Below are positions 24,335 through 33,337 of a DNA stretch of 36,848 nt, piece by piece. This DNA is from Clostridia bacterium (GTDB lineage Bacteria > Bacillota > Clostridia > Oscillospirales > Acutalibacteraceae). The position numbers and the translations under genes were made by a program. Within the stretch, counting starts at the first letter, position 1. Each line of letters opens with the position of its first letter. The stretch is from assembly GCA_017434985.1 (NCBI GenBank), contig JAFSFY010000039.1, positions 1-36,848 on the forward strand, in the 5' to 3' direction. Under the pieces are notes generated by a model. The model worked only from the letters and a program-made list of their open reading frames with translations. It was not told where the DNA came from and did no database searches.

Positions 24335-25651
24335 ATGGACGAGAAAAAAGAACAAGACTTGGAACAGATCTTGGATGAATTGAGTGAATCTTCTGCTGAA
24401 AAAACGGCGGAGAAACCGAAGTTCGAGCTTCATTTGGATCTGGACAGCGAATATGGTGAGCCAATTCCGATGCCGCCGAAACCTGTCGAAGAGGAACCGA
24501 AAATCCTCGATGCGGATGAGGAAGCGGTACATACGGACGAAGAGGAAGAAAAGCCGAAAAAGGAACAATCCACCGCAATGGGTTGTTTGAAGGTGCTGTT
24601 GTACGGCATTGTGGTGCTGTTGGCCGCCGGCTTTTTGGCGTACGTCGTTATCGTGGGTGGTATGGACATCAGCGGTATCACGCGTGACGATACCACCGTG
24701 GATGTCACCGTACCTGCCGGCGCCAATACCGAGGCGATTGCCAATTTGTTGGCGGAAAACGGTCTTATTGAGCAGCCAATGATCTTCCGCGTATACGCGA
24801 AATTCACCAAAGCCGACGGCAAATGGCAACCGGGTGAATTCAGTTTGCGTGGTGATATGGGGTACGACGTGATGATCACCGAACTGCAAAAAATGCAGGA
24901 GCGCAAAACGGTGCGCGTCACCATTCCCGAAGGCTTTACCATCAAACAGATCGCCGAACGCTTGGAAAACAAGGGCGTGTGTACCACCGCCGAGTTTTTC
25001 CGTGCACTTTCGGAAGATGAAAAGTTCTTGACCTACGATTTTATTATGGCGCTCTCCGAAGTGGATGAAGACAAACGCAACGCACGATATTATCCGTTTG
25101 AAGGATATTTGTTCCCCGACACGTACGAGTTTTTTGTGGGTTGCTCGGGCGAAACGGCAGTCAAGAAGTTGCTGGACGGTTTTGACTATCGCTTGGATAC
25201 CACCTTGCGCAGTGCGATGCAAGCCAAAAACTTGACGGTGGATGAACTCATCATCTTGGCGTCCATCGTACAAGGCGAAGCGGCTTCCAAAGACGATATG
25301 AAAAAAGTGGCACGCGTGTTGTGGAATCGCCTTGAAAACACGGCGGAATATCCCAAATTGGAGTGTGACTCCACCCGCGATTACGTTACCGATATGATGG
25401 CGGGAAACACCGCTATCACCATTTCCGATGAGGCGTTTGATACCTACGTTTGTGAAGGGTTGCCGGCCGGTGCTATCAACAACCCCGGCTTGGATGCCAT
25501 CAAAGCGGTCTTGTACCCTTCGGAAGAGGAAAGCGTGATGAAGTGCTATTTCTTTGCCACCGACTACGACACCGGCATTACCTATTTTTCCGAAACGTAT
25601 GCCCGTCACGTGTCCATCTGTAAAAAATATGGGATCGGTATGTATGGATAA
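24335..25651 (+). CDS. mltG: Endolytic murein transglycosylase MltG (YceG-like)
   Basis: A 438-residue protein. Residues 1-84 are an acidic cytoplasmic extension, 85-108 a membrane helix, then a LysM-like part and the YceG catalytic domain. Signatures are PEGFTIKQIAERL, FEGYLFPDTYEF, ILASIVQGEA, KVARVLWNRLE, and the ending PSEEESVMKCYFFATDYDTG. The catalytic Glu should lie in ASIVQGEA. MltG cleaves nascent glycan strands and limits their length. GGAGGG (24323-24328) precedes the ATG. The order mltG then U32 matches the yrrL-yrrN/yrrO order in Bacillus, though the methyltransferase between them is absent. Confidence 0.93.
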   Translation: MDEKKEQDLEQILDELSESSAEKTAEKPKFELHLDLDSEYGEPIPMPPKPVEEEPKILDADEEAVHTDEEEEKPKKEQSTAMGCLKVLLYGIVVLLAAGFLAYVVIVGGMDISGITRDDTTVDVTVPAGANTEAIANLLAENGLIEQPMIFRVYAKFTKADGKWQPGEFSLRGDMGYDVMITELQKMQERKTVRVTIPEGFTIKQIAERLENKGVCTTAEFFRALSEDEKFLTYDFIMALSEVDEDKRNARYYPFEGYLFPDTYEFFVGCSGETAVKKLLDGFDYRLDTTLRSAMQAKNLTVDELIILASIVQGEAASKDDMKKVARVLWNRLENTAEYPKLECDSTRDYVTDMMAGNTAITISDEAFDTYVCEGLPAGAINNPGLDAIKAVLYPSEEESVMKCYFFATDYDTGITYFSETYARHVSICKKYGIGMYG

Positions 25652-26867
25652 ACTAACAAAACCGGAACTGTTGTGTCCGGCAGGGGATGAGGAGCGGCTT
25701 TCGGCCGCTCTTCTCTTCGGCGCGGACGCGGTGTATCTGTCAGGCAAACAATTCGGTATGCGCAGTGCTCCTGCCAATTTTGACGATAAGCAGTTGCGCG
25801 CCGCCGCCAACGCCTGCCACGCAAACGGCAAGCGAATGTACGTGACCTGTAATATTCTGCCCCGCAACGACGAAATGCGGCAGTTGCCTGCCTATTTGGA
25901 ACAGTTGAACGAAACGGCTGACGCGTTGATCGTCAGCGACCTTGGCGTGATGCGCCTTGCACAGCGCTATGCGCCGCAGTGCGAATTGCATATTTCCACA
26001 CAACTCGGTGTCGTCAACTACGAAACGGCGCAAATGTTGTGGGATATGGGCGCCTCGCGCGTGGTGCTCGCGCGGGAATTGTCGCTTTCGGAGATTGCCG
26101 ATATTCGCGCACATACCTCGCCCGAATTGGAACTCGAAGCCTTTGTACACGGCGCGATGTGCATGTCCTATTCGGGTCGTTGTCTGCTCTCTTCGTATTT
26201 GACGGGGCGTGACGGCAATCACGGCGACTGTGCCCAACCGTGCCGTTGGCGGTACGATATTATCGAGCCGACTCGTTCCGACCGTCCCATCACGGTGGAA
26301 CAAGAAGAAAACGGCACCTATCTGTTCAACGCCAACGATCTGTGTATGATCGAACACATCCCCGCCTTGTGCCGCGCGGGTATCTCTTCGTTTAAAATTG
26401 AAGGGCGCGCCAAAGCGGCTTACTACGTGGCGGGGGTCACCAATGCGTACCGTCAAGCGATCGACCATCATTTTGCGGGCGGTGAGTTGATCGACACGCC
26501 GCTTCCCGAATGGTTGTTGCGTGAACCGTATACGGTCAGTCACCGTCCTTACGGAACGGGATTTTATTTCGGCGAACCGTCGCAAAACACCGTCGCCGGC
26601 GGTTATATCCGCGAATATCAAGCTGCGGCGGTGGTCACGGGATACGAGGATGGACGGTTGATCGTCAGCCAACGCAATCGCTTTTGCAAAGGCGACACGC
26701 TGGAAACGTTGGTCCCCGACGCCAAGCCGGAACGGTTTACGGTGGATGATATGTACAACGAGAACGACGAGACGATCGAAGCAACGCCGCATCCCACCAT
26801 GACGGTGAAGATTCCCTTTTCGCATCCCTTGCCGATCGGCAGTTATCTGCGCCGCTCGCTAATATAA
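25644..26867 (+). CDS. U32 family peptidase-like protein (TrhP-like)
   Basis: A 407-residue protein. ELLCPAGDEERLSAALLFGADAVYL is the U32 start (motif quoted as ELLCPAGDEERL). The four-Cys set that holds an iron-sulfur cluster in UbiU/RlhA/TrhP is visible: GAMCMSYSGRCLLSSYL and GDCAQPCRW. SSFKIEGRAKAAYYVAGV is the family motif. Members make 5-hydroxyuridine at tRNA position 34 (TrhP) from prephenate, rather than acting as proteases; this role is inferred. It overlaps the mltG stop by eight bases and is followed by a hairpin that overlaps the ribosome binding site of the next gene. Confidence 0.9.
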   Translation: MDKLTKPELLCPAGDEERLSAALLFGADAVYLSGKQFGMRSAPANFDDKQLRAAANACHANGKRMYVTCNILPRNDEMRQLPAYLEQLNETADALIVSDLGVMRLAQRYAPQCELHISTQLGVVNYETAQMLWDMGASRVVLARELSLSEIADIRAHTSPELELEAFVHGAMCMSYSGRCLLSSYLTGRDGNHGDCAQPCRWRYDIIEPTRSDRPITVEQEENGTYLFNANDLCMIEHIPALCRAGISSFKIEGRAKAAYYVAGVTNAYRQAIDHHFAGGELIDTPLPEWLLREPYTVSHRPYGTGFYFGEPSQNTVAGGYIREYQAAAVVTGYEDGRLIVSQRNRFCKGDTLETLVPDAKPERFTVDDMYNENDETIEATPHPTMTVKIPFSHPLPIGSYLRRSLI

Positions 26868-26875
26868 ACCGACTA

Positions 26876-26930
26876 AACTCCTTTTGCAGGGATATACTAA
26901 CGGTAGGTATCCTTGCGAGAGGAGTTTTTG
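26876..26930 (+). promoter_or_regulatory. Long hairpin covering the PBP ribosome binding site, terminator-like
   Basis: A 19-bp stem (26876-26894 with 26908-26926; three G-U pairs) with a 13-base loop begins nine bases after the U32 stop. Its 3' arm contains AGAGGAG (26918-26924), the ribosome binding site of the PBP gene, and is followed by five T. It could terminate transcription or block translation. Confidence 0.7.
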
Positions 26931-26931
26931 T

Positions 26932-28548
26932 ATGAGCAAACGGATGATAAGCGTATTTGCGGCAATTTTGTTCGCGTTCAGCGGATTGTTGATGCGCCTG
27001 TATCGCTTGGCAAACGGCGAATGGAAGGAAGCGGCGAGCAATCAGGCGAAAGTGACCGTCACGTTGGCGCGTGCACGCGGTACGATCTATGACCGAAACG
27101 GAGTTCCGCTCACCAACGCCTCATCGCGTTACAAAGCGTCGGTCATTTCCACGCCCGAAGCGTTGGCCTCGCTTGCGCAGTTGTTGCCGAGCGAGGAATG
27201 GCAACAACTGCGTGAGCGATTGCAAAGCGGCAAACCCGTCGTGACCGATTTGGACGGTGCGGTGAGTATGGCCGACGGAGTTACGTTGGCTCTTAACCCT
27301 GTCCGCTATCAAGAAGAACAGTTGGCATCCCATGTCCTCGGTTACGTGAGTGACGACGGTACGCACGGGGTGTGCGGCATTGAAAAAGCTTACGATGAGT
27401 GGCTCCTCACCTGCGGGGGAGAAGCGAGCGTTACCTATGAAACCGACGGACGCGGGCAGGTATTGGTGGGTGGTAAGGCGGAGGTGAGCAACACGTTAGC
27501 GGCGGCGAAAGCGGGGTTGGTACTCACGCTGGACGCGTCTATTCAACGGGCGGTGGAATGTCGCTGTGCGCCACTGCTGAAAAAAGGCGCGGTGGTGGTG
27601 ACCGATCCGACAAACGGCGACGTGCTGGCACTGGCGAGCTTTCCTTCTTTTCAGCCGACAAGATTGGCGACGTATTTAACCGCAGAGGATCAACCGCTTT
27701 TTAACCGCGCCACCGCCGCGTATAACTGTGGCTCGGTGTTTAAGATCTTGTCCACCGTTACCGCGTTGGAAGCGGGGATTCCCGCTACCCAAACGTTTTC
27801 GTGTTCGGGGCGGTTGCGTGTGGGACGAAACGTCATCAACTGTCATCACACCCTCGGTCACGGCCGACAAACGCTGTCCGCCGCCTTTATCAACTCGTGT
27901 AACCCCTATTACATTCAACTTGTCCGTCAGGCAGGGTCAAGCCACCTGTATCGTATGGCAACGTCGCTCGGCTTCGGCAGTTCGCTGACGTTGTGCGACG
28001 GCTATACCACCGCTGCTTCGGTTTTTCCTACGGCGGGAGAACTGTTGCAACCCACCACCCTCGCCAACGTGTCATTTGGACAAGGATCCTTGACCGCAAC
28101 ACCGCTCCACATCGCACAGCTGACCGCGTCGGTGGTAACGGACGGGAGTTTTTATCCGCTTCGTTTGGTTAAAGCCACCGTCGACGCCGTCGGCAACCAA
28201 ACCGAAATGCCGTTGAAAGCACCCGTGCGGTTGTATAGCGGGAGCAACGCGGCTCTCCTGCGCGAGATGATGCGCGGTGTGGTGGAGGAGGGGAACGGCA
28301 AAGCGGCCCGCCCCAACTACGGCGGTGCCGGCGGTAAAACGGGAACCGCCGAAACGGGTTGGAAAACGGAAAACGGCAATTTGATGATCCAAAGTTGGTT
28401 TACGGGGTTTTATCCCGCCGAAAACCCGCAATACGTGGTTACCGTGTTGAGCGAAGATGCCGAAACGACCGACTGTCAAGCGGCACCCGTGTTCAAAACA
28501 GTGTGTGACGAACTGTATAAATTACTTGACAAATCAATTAACAAATGA
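26932..28548 (+). CDS. Class B penicillin-binding protein (transpeptidase)
   Basis: A 538-residue protein. A single N-terminal membrane helix (about residues 5-24), a dimerisation region with RARGTIYDRNG, and the transpeptidase domain follow. The active-site motifs are S-x-x-K at Ser268-Lys271 (YNCGSVFKIL), S-x-N at 322-324 (INSCNPYY) and K-T-G at 469-471 (GGKTGTAE). This resembles SpoVD/PbpI-like class B enzymes that cross-link peptidoglycan. No PASTA domains are present. It ends close to a new promoter whose -35 lies inside its last codons. The ATG at 26932 is seven bases after AGAGGAG, which lies in a hairpin. Confidence 0.93.
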   Translation: MSKRMISVFAAILFAFSGLLMRLYRLANGEWKEAASNQAKVTVTLARARGTIYDRNGVPLTNASSRYKASVISTPEALASLAQLLPSEEWQQLRERLQSGKPVVTDLDGAVSMADGVTLALNPVRYQEEQLASHVLGYVSDDGTHGVCGIEKAYDEWLLTCGGEASVTYETDGRGQVLVGGKAEVSNTLAAAKAGLVLTLDASIQRAVECRCAPLLKKGAVVVTDPTNGDVLALASFPSFQPTRLATYLTAEDQPLFNRATAAYNCGSVFKILSTVTALEAGIPATQTFSCSGRLRVGRNVINCHHTLGHGRQTLSAAFINSCNPYYIQLVRQAGSSHLYRMATSLGFGSSLTLCDGYTTAASVFPTAGELLQPTTLANVSFGQGSLTATPLHIAQLTASVVTDGSFYPLRLVKATVDAVGNQTEMPLKAPVRLYSGSNAALLREMMRGVVEEGNGKAARPNYGGAGGKTGTAETGWKTENGNLMIQSWFTGFYPAENPQYVVTVLSEDAETTDCQAAPVFKTVCDELYKLLDKSINK

Positions 28549-28554
28549 TATAGT
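28526..28554 (+). promoter_or_regulatory. Strong promoter for the CNNM transporter leader
   Basis: TTGACA (28526-28531), 17 bases, TATAGT (28549-28554), with its -35 inside the end of the PBP gene. Same boxes as the promoter at 3444-3472. Transcript start about 28561. Confidence 0.85.
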
Positions 28555-28588
28555 GGTGTCACTTTGTTGAAAGGAACACGCACTTTTT

Positions 28589-28639
28589 ATGGACGGCGAC
28601 AGTAGCGACGATAACCGAAACACGAATATGACGTTGTGA
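28589..28639 (+). CDS. Putative acidic leader peptide (16 codons)
   Basis: A short frame beginning ATG and ending TGA reads MDGDSSDDNRNTNMTL. Four Asp lie in the first eight residues. GAAAGGA (28569-28575) lies 13 bases upstream, a long spacing, so translation is uncertain. It is the first frame in the leader and ends two bases before the terminator stem begins. No homology is recognised; it is listed as a possible regulator of the transporter downstream. Confidence 0.3.
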   Translation: MDGDSSDDNRNTNMTL

Positions 28640-28641
28640 TA

Positions 28642-28691
28642 AAAAAGCATGGCCTGTGATGCAAAACGGCATCGCACGGGCTGTGCTTTTT
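28642..28691 (+). terminator. Leader terminator (attenuator) ahead of the CNNM gene
   Basis: A long stem: AAAAAGCATGGCC (28642-28654) pairs with GGGCTGTGCTTTTT (within 28678-28691), and inner TGTGATGC (28655-28662) pairs with GCATCGCA (28669-28676), with a two-base bulge. The loop is AAAACG. The stem closes with TTTTT. It lies between the promoter (28526) and the gene start (28750), so it must be passed to express the transporter. Confidence 0.8.
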
Positions 28692-28749
28692 GTGCTTCTT
28701 TTCGTTGTTCCAACCGTAAAAGTGCCGCATATTTAGGAGGGTATTTCTC

Positions 28750-30072
28750 TTGGACAGTATCTGGTTTTCTCTGCTCTTGCAAGTGGTGTTGATTGCGCTC
28801 AACGCCGTGTTTGCGTGCGCCGAAATTGCCATCATTTCCATTAACGACACCAAACTTGCCAAAATGATTGCCGAAGGGGATAAGCGTGCCGTTCGTCTCG
28901 GCCGCCTCACCAGTCAACCCGCTCGTTTCTTGGCGACCATACAGGTGGCCATCACCTTGTCGGGTTTTCTCGGCAGTGCGTTTGCGGCCGAAAACTTTTC
29001 CGACCCGCTGGTTGACGCGCTTGTCGGGTGGGGTGTCGCGATCCCGCGTGCCACACTCAATTCCATAGCGGTCGTGGGTATCACGCTTATCTTATCCTAC
29101 TTCACGCTCGTGTTCGGCGAATTGGTTCCCAAACAGGTGGCGATGAAAAAAGCGGAAAAACTCGCGCTCGGTATGTCGGCGTTCATCACCTTCATTTCGC
29201 GTTTGTTTGCGCCCATCGTGTGGTTTTTGACCGTATCCACCAACGGTGTGTTGCGTTTGATGGGGATCGACCCCAACGCCAAAGACGAAGAGGTCAGCGA
29301 AGAAGAGATCCGTATGATGGTGGACGTCGGCACCGAAAAAGGCGTCATTGACGACGACGAAAAGAAAATGATCCAAAACGTGTTCGAGTTTGACGACATC
29401 ACCGCCGCCGACGTGGCGACCCATCGCACCGAAATGGTGGTGTTGTGGAACGAGGACAGCGTGGAAGAATGGGACACCGTGTTGCGTGAAAATCGCCACA
29501 GTTTGTATCCCATTTGCGGTGACGATATCGATGACATCGTGGGCATTTTGTCCATCAAAGATTACTTCCGCTTGCCCGATCACAACCGCGAAACGGTGAT
29601 GGAACATGCCGTCCGTCAGGCATATTTCGTGCCGGATAGCATCAAGGCGGACGTCTTGTTTGAGCGGATGCAACAATCCCGCAACCACTTTGCGGTCATT
29701 TTGGACGAGTACGGCGGTGTGCGCGGCATCGTCACGATGAACGACCTGCTGGAACAGTTGGTCGGCGACTTGGACGACAGCGAAGAAGAACAGATTCCCG
29801 AAATGGAACAAACGGGTGAACGCACGTGGCGTATTGAGGGTACCGTTCCGCTCGGTGACGTGGTTGCCGCTCTCGGCGTCAAGTTGCCCGAAGATACTTA
29901 CGATACGTTCGGCGGTTACGTTTTTGGTGAATACGGCGCGATTCCCGCCGACGGCTCCTGCATTCGTTTGGAAACCGAGGATCTCGTGATCGACGTGACC
30001 GACATTGTGGAACATCGTATGGAAAACGCGGTGGTAACGGTGAAAGAGAAAGCGGTTGCCGAGGACGAATAA
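28750..30072 (+). CDS. CNNM/CorC-family transporter (DUF21-CBS-CorC_HlyC)
   Basis: A 440-residue membrane protein. The DUF21/CNNM domain (residues about 1-190) has LLLQVVLIALNAVFACAEIAI, ATIQVAITLSGFLGSAFAAE and LSYFTLVFGELVPKQVAMKK. Two CBS domains follow (about 205-330, with HRTEMVVL, YPICGDDIDDIVGILSIKD and FAVILDEYGGVRGIVTMNDL), then a CorC_HlyC domain (about 350-425, RIEGTVPLGDVVAALG). Relatives such as MpfA/YhdP export Mg2+ and older names call them hemolysins. The start is TTG at 28750 with AGGAGGG (28735-28741). It is controlled by a promoter, leader and terminator of its own. Confidence 0.94.
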   Translation: MDSIWFSLLLQVVLIALNAVFACAEIAIISINDTKLAKMIAEGDKRAVRLGRLTSQPARFLATIQVAITLSGFLGSAFAAENFSDPLVDALVGWGVAIPRATLNSIAVVGITLILSYFTLVFGELVPKQVAMKKAEKLALGMSAFITFISRLFAPIVWFLTVSTNGVLRLMGIDPNAKDEEVSEEEIRMMVDVGTEKGVIDDDEKKMIQNVFEFDDITAADVATHRTEMVVLWNEDSVEEWDTVLRENRHSLYPICGDDIDDIVGILSIKDYFRLPDHNRETVMEHAVRQAYFVPDSIKADVLFERMQQSRNHFAVILDEYGGVRGIVTMNDLLEQLVGDLDDSEEEQIPEMEQTGERTWRIEGTVPLGDVVAALGVKLPEDTYDTFGGYVFGEYGAIPADGSCIRLETEDLVIDVTDIVEHRMENAVVTVKEKAVAEDE

Positions 30073-30076
30073 TTGC

Positions 30077-30105
30077 TTGACAAATAACGCAAAATCTTTT
30101 ATACT
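30077..30105 (+). promoter_or_regulatory. Promoter of the alaS T-box transcript
   Basis: TTGACA (30077-30082), 17 bases, TATACT (30100-30105). Start of transcription near 30112. Confidence 0.85.
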
Positions 30106-30111
30106 GAATAG

Positions 30112-30332
30112 CGATATAAAATGGCGTTGACGGGAAGAACCGTCTGTTCGGCGTTCAGAGAGTGTGCCCTTGGCTGAAAGGCGCACGGCCGACGGCGGGG
30201 GCCACCCCTGAGCCCTGCTGCGATGAGTGGCGGCGTAACACCGGCGTTAACGGTCAAGAGTGGCGCAATTCGTTGCGCAAATTGGGTGGTACCACGGAAC
30301 CTCCGTCCCATGTTTGGGGCGGAGGTCTTTTT
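30112..30332 (+). promoter_or_regulatory. T-box riboswitch, tRNA-Ala responsive
   Basis: The leader has the stem I AGAGAG motif (about 30157-30162), a GGCTGAAAGG apical part, and the T-box antiterminator core GGGTGGTACCACGG (30284-30297). The UGGU bulge (30287-30290) is complementary to an ACCA 3' end, as in tRNA-Ala. A possible GCC specifier lies at 30201-30203, though its place in the stem I loop was not proved. The competing terminator is at 30299-30332. The downstream alaS gene fits alanine. Uncharged tRNA-Ala should let the antiterminator form. Confidence 0.92.
30299..30332 (+). terminator. T-box terminator
   Basis: ACCTCCGTCCCA (30299-30310), TGTT loop, TGGGGCGGAGGT (30315-30326), followed by CTTTTT. 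The 5' arm overlaps the 3' side of the antiterminator region. Confidence 0.92.
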
Positions 30333-30355
30333 ATTTTAGAAAGGAAGTATACACA

Positions 30356-32998
30356 ATGCAATGGACCGGTCTTAACGAACTTCGCGAGCAATATTTGTCT
30401 TTCTTTGAGAGCAAGGGGCATCTGCGCTTGCCCAGCTTTCCGCTCGTTCCCAAAAACGATGCGTCGCTTTTGCTCATCAACTCGGGTATGGCACCGATGA
30501 AAAAATACTTTACGGGTGAGGTGACTCCGCCGCGCAAGCGCGTCACCACCTGCCAAAAATGTATCCGCACGCCCGATATCGAATCGGTGGGCAAAACCGC
30601 GCGCCACGGCACCTATTTTGAAATGCTCGGCAACTTCAGTTTCGGCGATTACTTCAAACACGAAGCCACCGCGTGGGCGTGGGAATTCTGCACCAAAGTG
30701 CTGGAACTCCCCGTTGACCGCATTTGGGTGTCCATCTATGAAAACGACGACGAAGCGTTTGAAATTTGGACGAAGGAAGTCGGCGTTTCGCCCGACCGTA
30801 TCGTCCGTCTCGGCAAAGCCGACAACTTCTGGGAGCACGGCTCCGGTCCCTGCGGCCCTTGCTCCGAACTGTATTATGACCGCGGCGAGGAATACGGTTG
30901 CGGTTCGCCCGATTGCGGTGTGGGTTGTGATTGTGACCGCTTTATGGAATTCTGGAACAACGTGTTCACCCAATTCGATAACGACGGCAACGGCAACTAC
31001 ACCCCTCTTGACCATCCCAACATCGATACCGGTATGGGACTCGAACGGTTGGCGTGCATTTTGCAAGGTGTGAACAACTTGTTCGAAGTGGACACCGTGC
31101 AAAACATTATGAAACACATTAGCCGTATTGCGGGCGTGACCTACGGTGCGGGTGATAAGACCGACGTGTCGCTCCGCGTGATTACCGACCACATTCGTTC
31201 CACCACCTTTATGATCGGTGACAGTGTGATGCCCTCCAACGAGGGACGCGGCTACGTGTTGCGCCGTCTGCTCCGTCGCGCGGCCCGTCACGGTCGTTTG
31301 CTCGGCATTCACCGTCCGTTCTTGTACGAAGTGTGCGAAACGGTCATCGGCGAAAACCTCACCGCCTACCCCGAATTGGCGGACAAAAAAGATTTCATCG
31401 TTAAGGTCATCCGCAACGAGGAAGAGGCGTTTGAAAAAACGCTGGACAGCGGCCTGGCCGTGCTCGCGGATATGCTCACCCAAGTGACCGATAACGTCTT
31501 GTCGGGTGACGATGCGTTCAAACTGTACGACACCTACGGATTCCCGCTCGACCTTACGCAGGACATTTTGGAAGAAAAAGGCATCAAGGTTGACGAAGAA
31601 GGTTTCCGCGAGCGTATGAACGAACAACGCCGCCGCGCGCGTGCCGCCCGTAAAGATGCGGGTGCGGATGCGTGGAAAGGCAACCCCGATATTGCGGAAC
31701 AACTCGAAGCGGGTGAATTCGTCGGCTACACGGCTACCGAAGCCACCGCGCAAGTTACCGCCATTATTGCGGATAACGAACTGGTCGAAACGCTGGGCGA
31801 AGGCGACAGCGCTACGCTTCTTCTGAACGTGACGCCGTTCTACGGCGAGAGTGGCGGTCAGGTCGGCGATACGGGTGTCATCGAGGCAGACGGCATCCTG
31901 TTCGAAGTGACCGATACGCAAAAAACGGCGAGCGGTGTGATGTTGCACGTCGGTATTCTCAAACAGGGCGAACTGAACGTGGGTAACACCGTTACCGCCA
32001 AGGTGAACAGCGACCTCCGCGCGGCCACGATGCGCAACCACTCGGCGGCGCACTTGTTGCAAGCGGCGCTCCGCCGCGTGCTCGGCACCCACGTGGAACA
32101 AGCAGGTCAGCTTGTTGGCGCCGACCGTGTACGCTTTGACTTTACGCATTTTTCGGCACTCACCGCCGACGAACTTGCGCAGGTGGAAACCTTGGTCAAC
32201 ACGTGGGTGTTGCAAGGTCTTGCCATCACCATGACCGAAATGCCCATCGACGAAGCGCGCAAGCTCGGCGCGATGGCGCTGTTCGGGGAAAAATACGGTG
32301 ACGTGGTGCGCGTGGTCAAAATGGGCGACGTGTCCATTGAATTGTGCGGTGGTACCCATACCGACAACACCGCGAAACTCGGGCTGTTCCACATTGTGTC
32401 CGAAAGTTCGGTCGCGGCGGGCGTTCGCCGTATCGAAGCGGTCACGGGCGCGGGTGTTCTCGAACTGCTCAATCAATATTATGCCGAAATGACCGCGGCC
32501 GCGGCGACGATGAAAGCCAACGGTCCCGATGACATCGGTCGTCGTGCGGCGCAACTGCTCGGCGAACTCAAAGATACGCAAAAAGAATTGCAGACCATCA
32601 AAAACCAACAAGCGGGTGCCCAAATGGGCGAACTGTTGGAGAAGGCACAAGATTGTCACGGTGTCCAACTCGTCACCGCCGTGTTTGACGGTATGGAGGG
32701 CGGCGACCTGCGCGCCTTGTGTGACCGTTGCCGCGACCGCCATATGGACAAAGCGGTCATCGTGCTGGCGGGTACCAACGCCGAAAAACAAAACGTTTCG
32801 TTTGCCTGCTACTGCACCGACGGTGCGATCAAAGCGGGTGCCAACGCGGGCGCCATCGTGCGCGAAGTGGCGGCATTGTGCGGCGGTAAAGGCGGCGGTC
32901 GTCCCGATATGGCGATGGCCGGCGGCAAAGATTTGGACAAAACAGCCGATGCGATGAACAAAGTGCCCGAAATCGTGGGCGCACTTGTGAAAGGATGA
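30356..32998 (+). CDS. alaS: Alanyl-tRNA synthetase
   Basis: An 880-residue class II synthetase, full length. Order: catalytic domain (about 1-240; NSGMAPMKKYFTGEVTPP, FEMLGNFSFGDYFKHEA, GCDCDRFMEFWNNVF), tRNA-recognition domain (about 245-460), editing domain (about 550-700; motif HSAAHLLQAALRRVLG with the metal-binding His residues, and CGGTHTDNTAKLG), and C-terminal DHHA1 domain (about 740-880; GGGRPDMAMAGGKD). All zinc/editing Cys and His are kept. The ATG at 30356 follows AAAGGAA. It is under T-box control and the following HIT gene starts six bases after its stop. Confidence 0.98.
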   Translation: MQWTGLNELREQYLSFFESKGHLRLPSFPLVPKNDASLLLINSGMAPMKKYFTGEVTPPRKRVTTCQKCIRTPDIESVGKTARHGTYFEMLGNFSFGDYFKHEATAWAWEFCTKVLELPVDRIWVSIYENDDEAFEIWTKEVGVSPDRIVRLGKADNFWEHGSGPCGPCSELYYDRGEEYGCGSPDCGVGCDCDRFMEFWNNVFTQFDNDGNGNYTPLDHPNIDTGMGLERLACILQGVNNLFEVDTVQNIMKHISRIAGVTYGAGDKTDVSLRVITDHIRSTTFMIGDSVMPSNEGRGYVLRRLLRRAARHGRLLGIHRPFLYEVCETVIGENLTAYPELADKKDFIVKVIRNEEEAFEKTLDSGLAVLADMLTQVTDNVLSGDDAFKLYDTYGFPLDLTQDILEEKGIKVDEEGFRERMNEQRRRARAARKDAGADAWKGNPDIAEQLEAGEFVGYTATEATAQVTAIIADNELVETLGEGDSATLLLNVTPFYGESGGQVGDTGVIEADGILFEVTDTQKTASGVMLHVGILKQGELNVGNTVTAKVNSDLRAATMRNHSAAHLLQAALRRVLGTHVEQAGQLVGADRVRFDFTHFSALTADELAQVETLVNTWVLQGLAITMTEMPIDEARKLGAMALFGEKYGDVVRVVKMGDVSIELCGGTHTDNTAKLGLFHIVSESSVAAGVRRIEAVTGAGVLELLNQYYAEMTAAAATMKANGPDDIGRRAAQLLGELKDTQKELQTIKNQQAGAQMGELLEKAQDCHGVQLVTAVFDGMEGGDLRALCDRCRDRHMDKAVIVLAGTNAEKQNVSFACYCTDGAIKAGANAGAIVREVAALCGGKGGGRPDMAMAGGKDLDKTADAMNKVPEIVGALVKG

Positions 32999-33004
32999 GG
33001 GACG

Positions 33005-33337
33005 ATGGATTGCATTTTTTGTAAGATCGTGGCGGGGGAGATCCCGTCCAAAAAAGTGTACGAAGACGATACCGTGTTGGCGTTTTACGACATTGAGCCG
33101 AAAGCACCCGTTCACATTTTGGTGATTCCCAAGATGCATATAGCGGGGTGCCACGCCATCACCCCCGAAAACAGTGCCGTCGTGGCGCACGTATTTGAAG
33201 TGATTGCGCAGATTGCCGCCGAACAAGGTGTGAAAGACTACCGCGTGGTGACCAACAACGGTGCCGATGCGGGTCAAACCGTGCACCACCTGCATTTCCA
33301 TATCTTAGGCGGCCGTGTGTTGGGAGAGATGGGATGA
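33005..33337 (+). CDS. HIT family protein (HinT-like)
   Basis: A 110-residue protein with the histidine triad HHLHFHILGG at residues 97-106 (H-x-H-x-H) and the N-terminal CIFCKIVAGEIPSKKVYED and FYDIEPKAPVHILVIPK. HinT enzymes hydrolyse nucleoside phosphoramidates and aminoacyl-AMP; a position directly after alaS fits removal of stray aminoacyl-adenylate, which is inference. It overlaps the exonuclease gene by four bases (ATGA), so the two are coupled. Confidence 0.96.
   Translation: MDCIFCKIVAGEIPSKKVYEDDTVLAFYDIEPKAPVHILVIPKMHIAGCHAITPENSAVVAHVFEVIAQIAAEQGVKDYRVVTNNGADAGQTVHHLHFHILGGRVLGEMG

Noticed and set aside
28561..28750. Known metal riboswitch (M-box or yybP-ykoY) before the CNNM gene
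   Set aside because: None of the conserved core bases of these classes was found; only a small frame and a terminator are visible.
30254..33301. A 1015-codon open frame on the minus strand opposite alaS
   Set aside because: It lies antisense to a full, motif-complete alaS and HIT gene; its product is rich in His, Phe, Gly and Arg with no domain, as expected for a mirror frame of biased codons.
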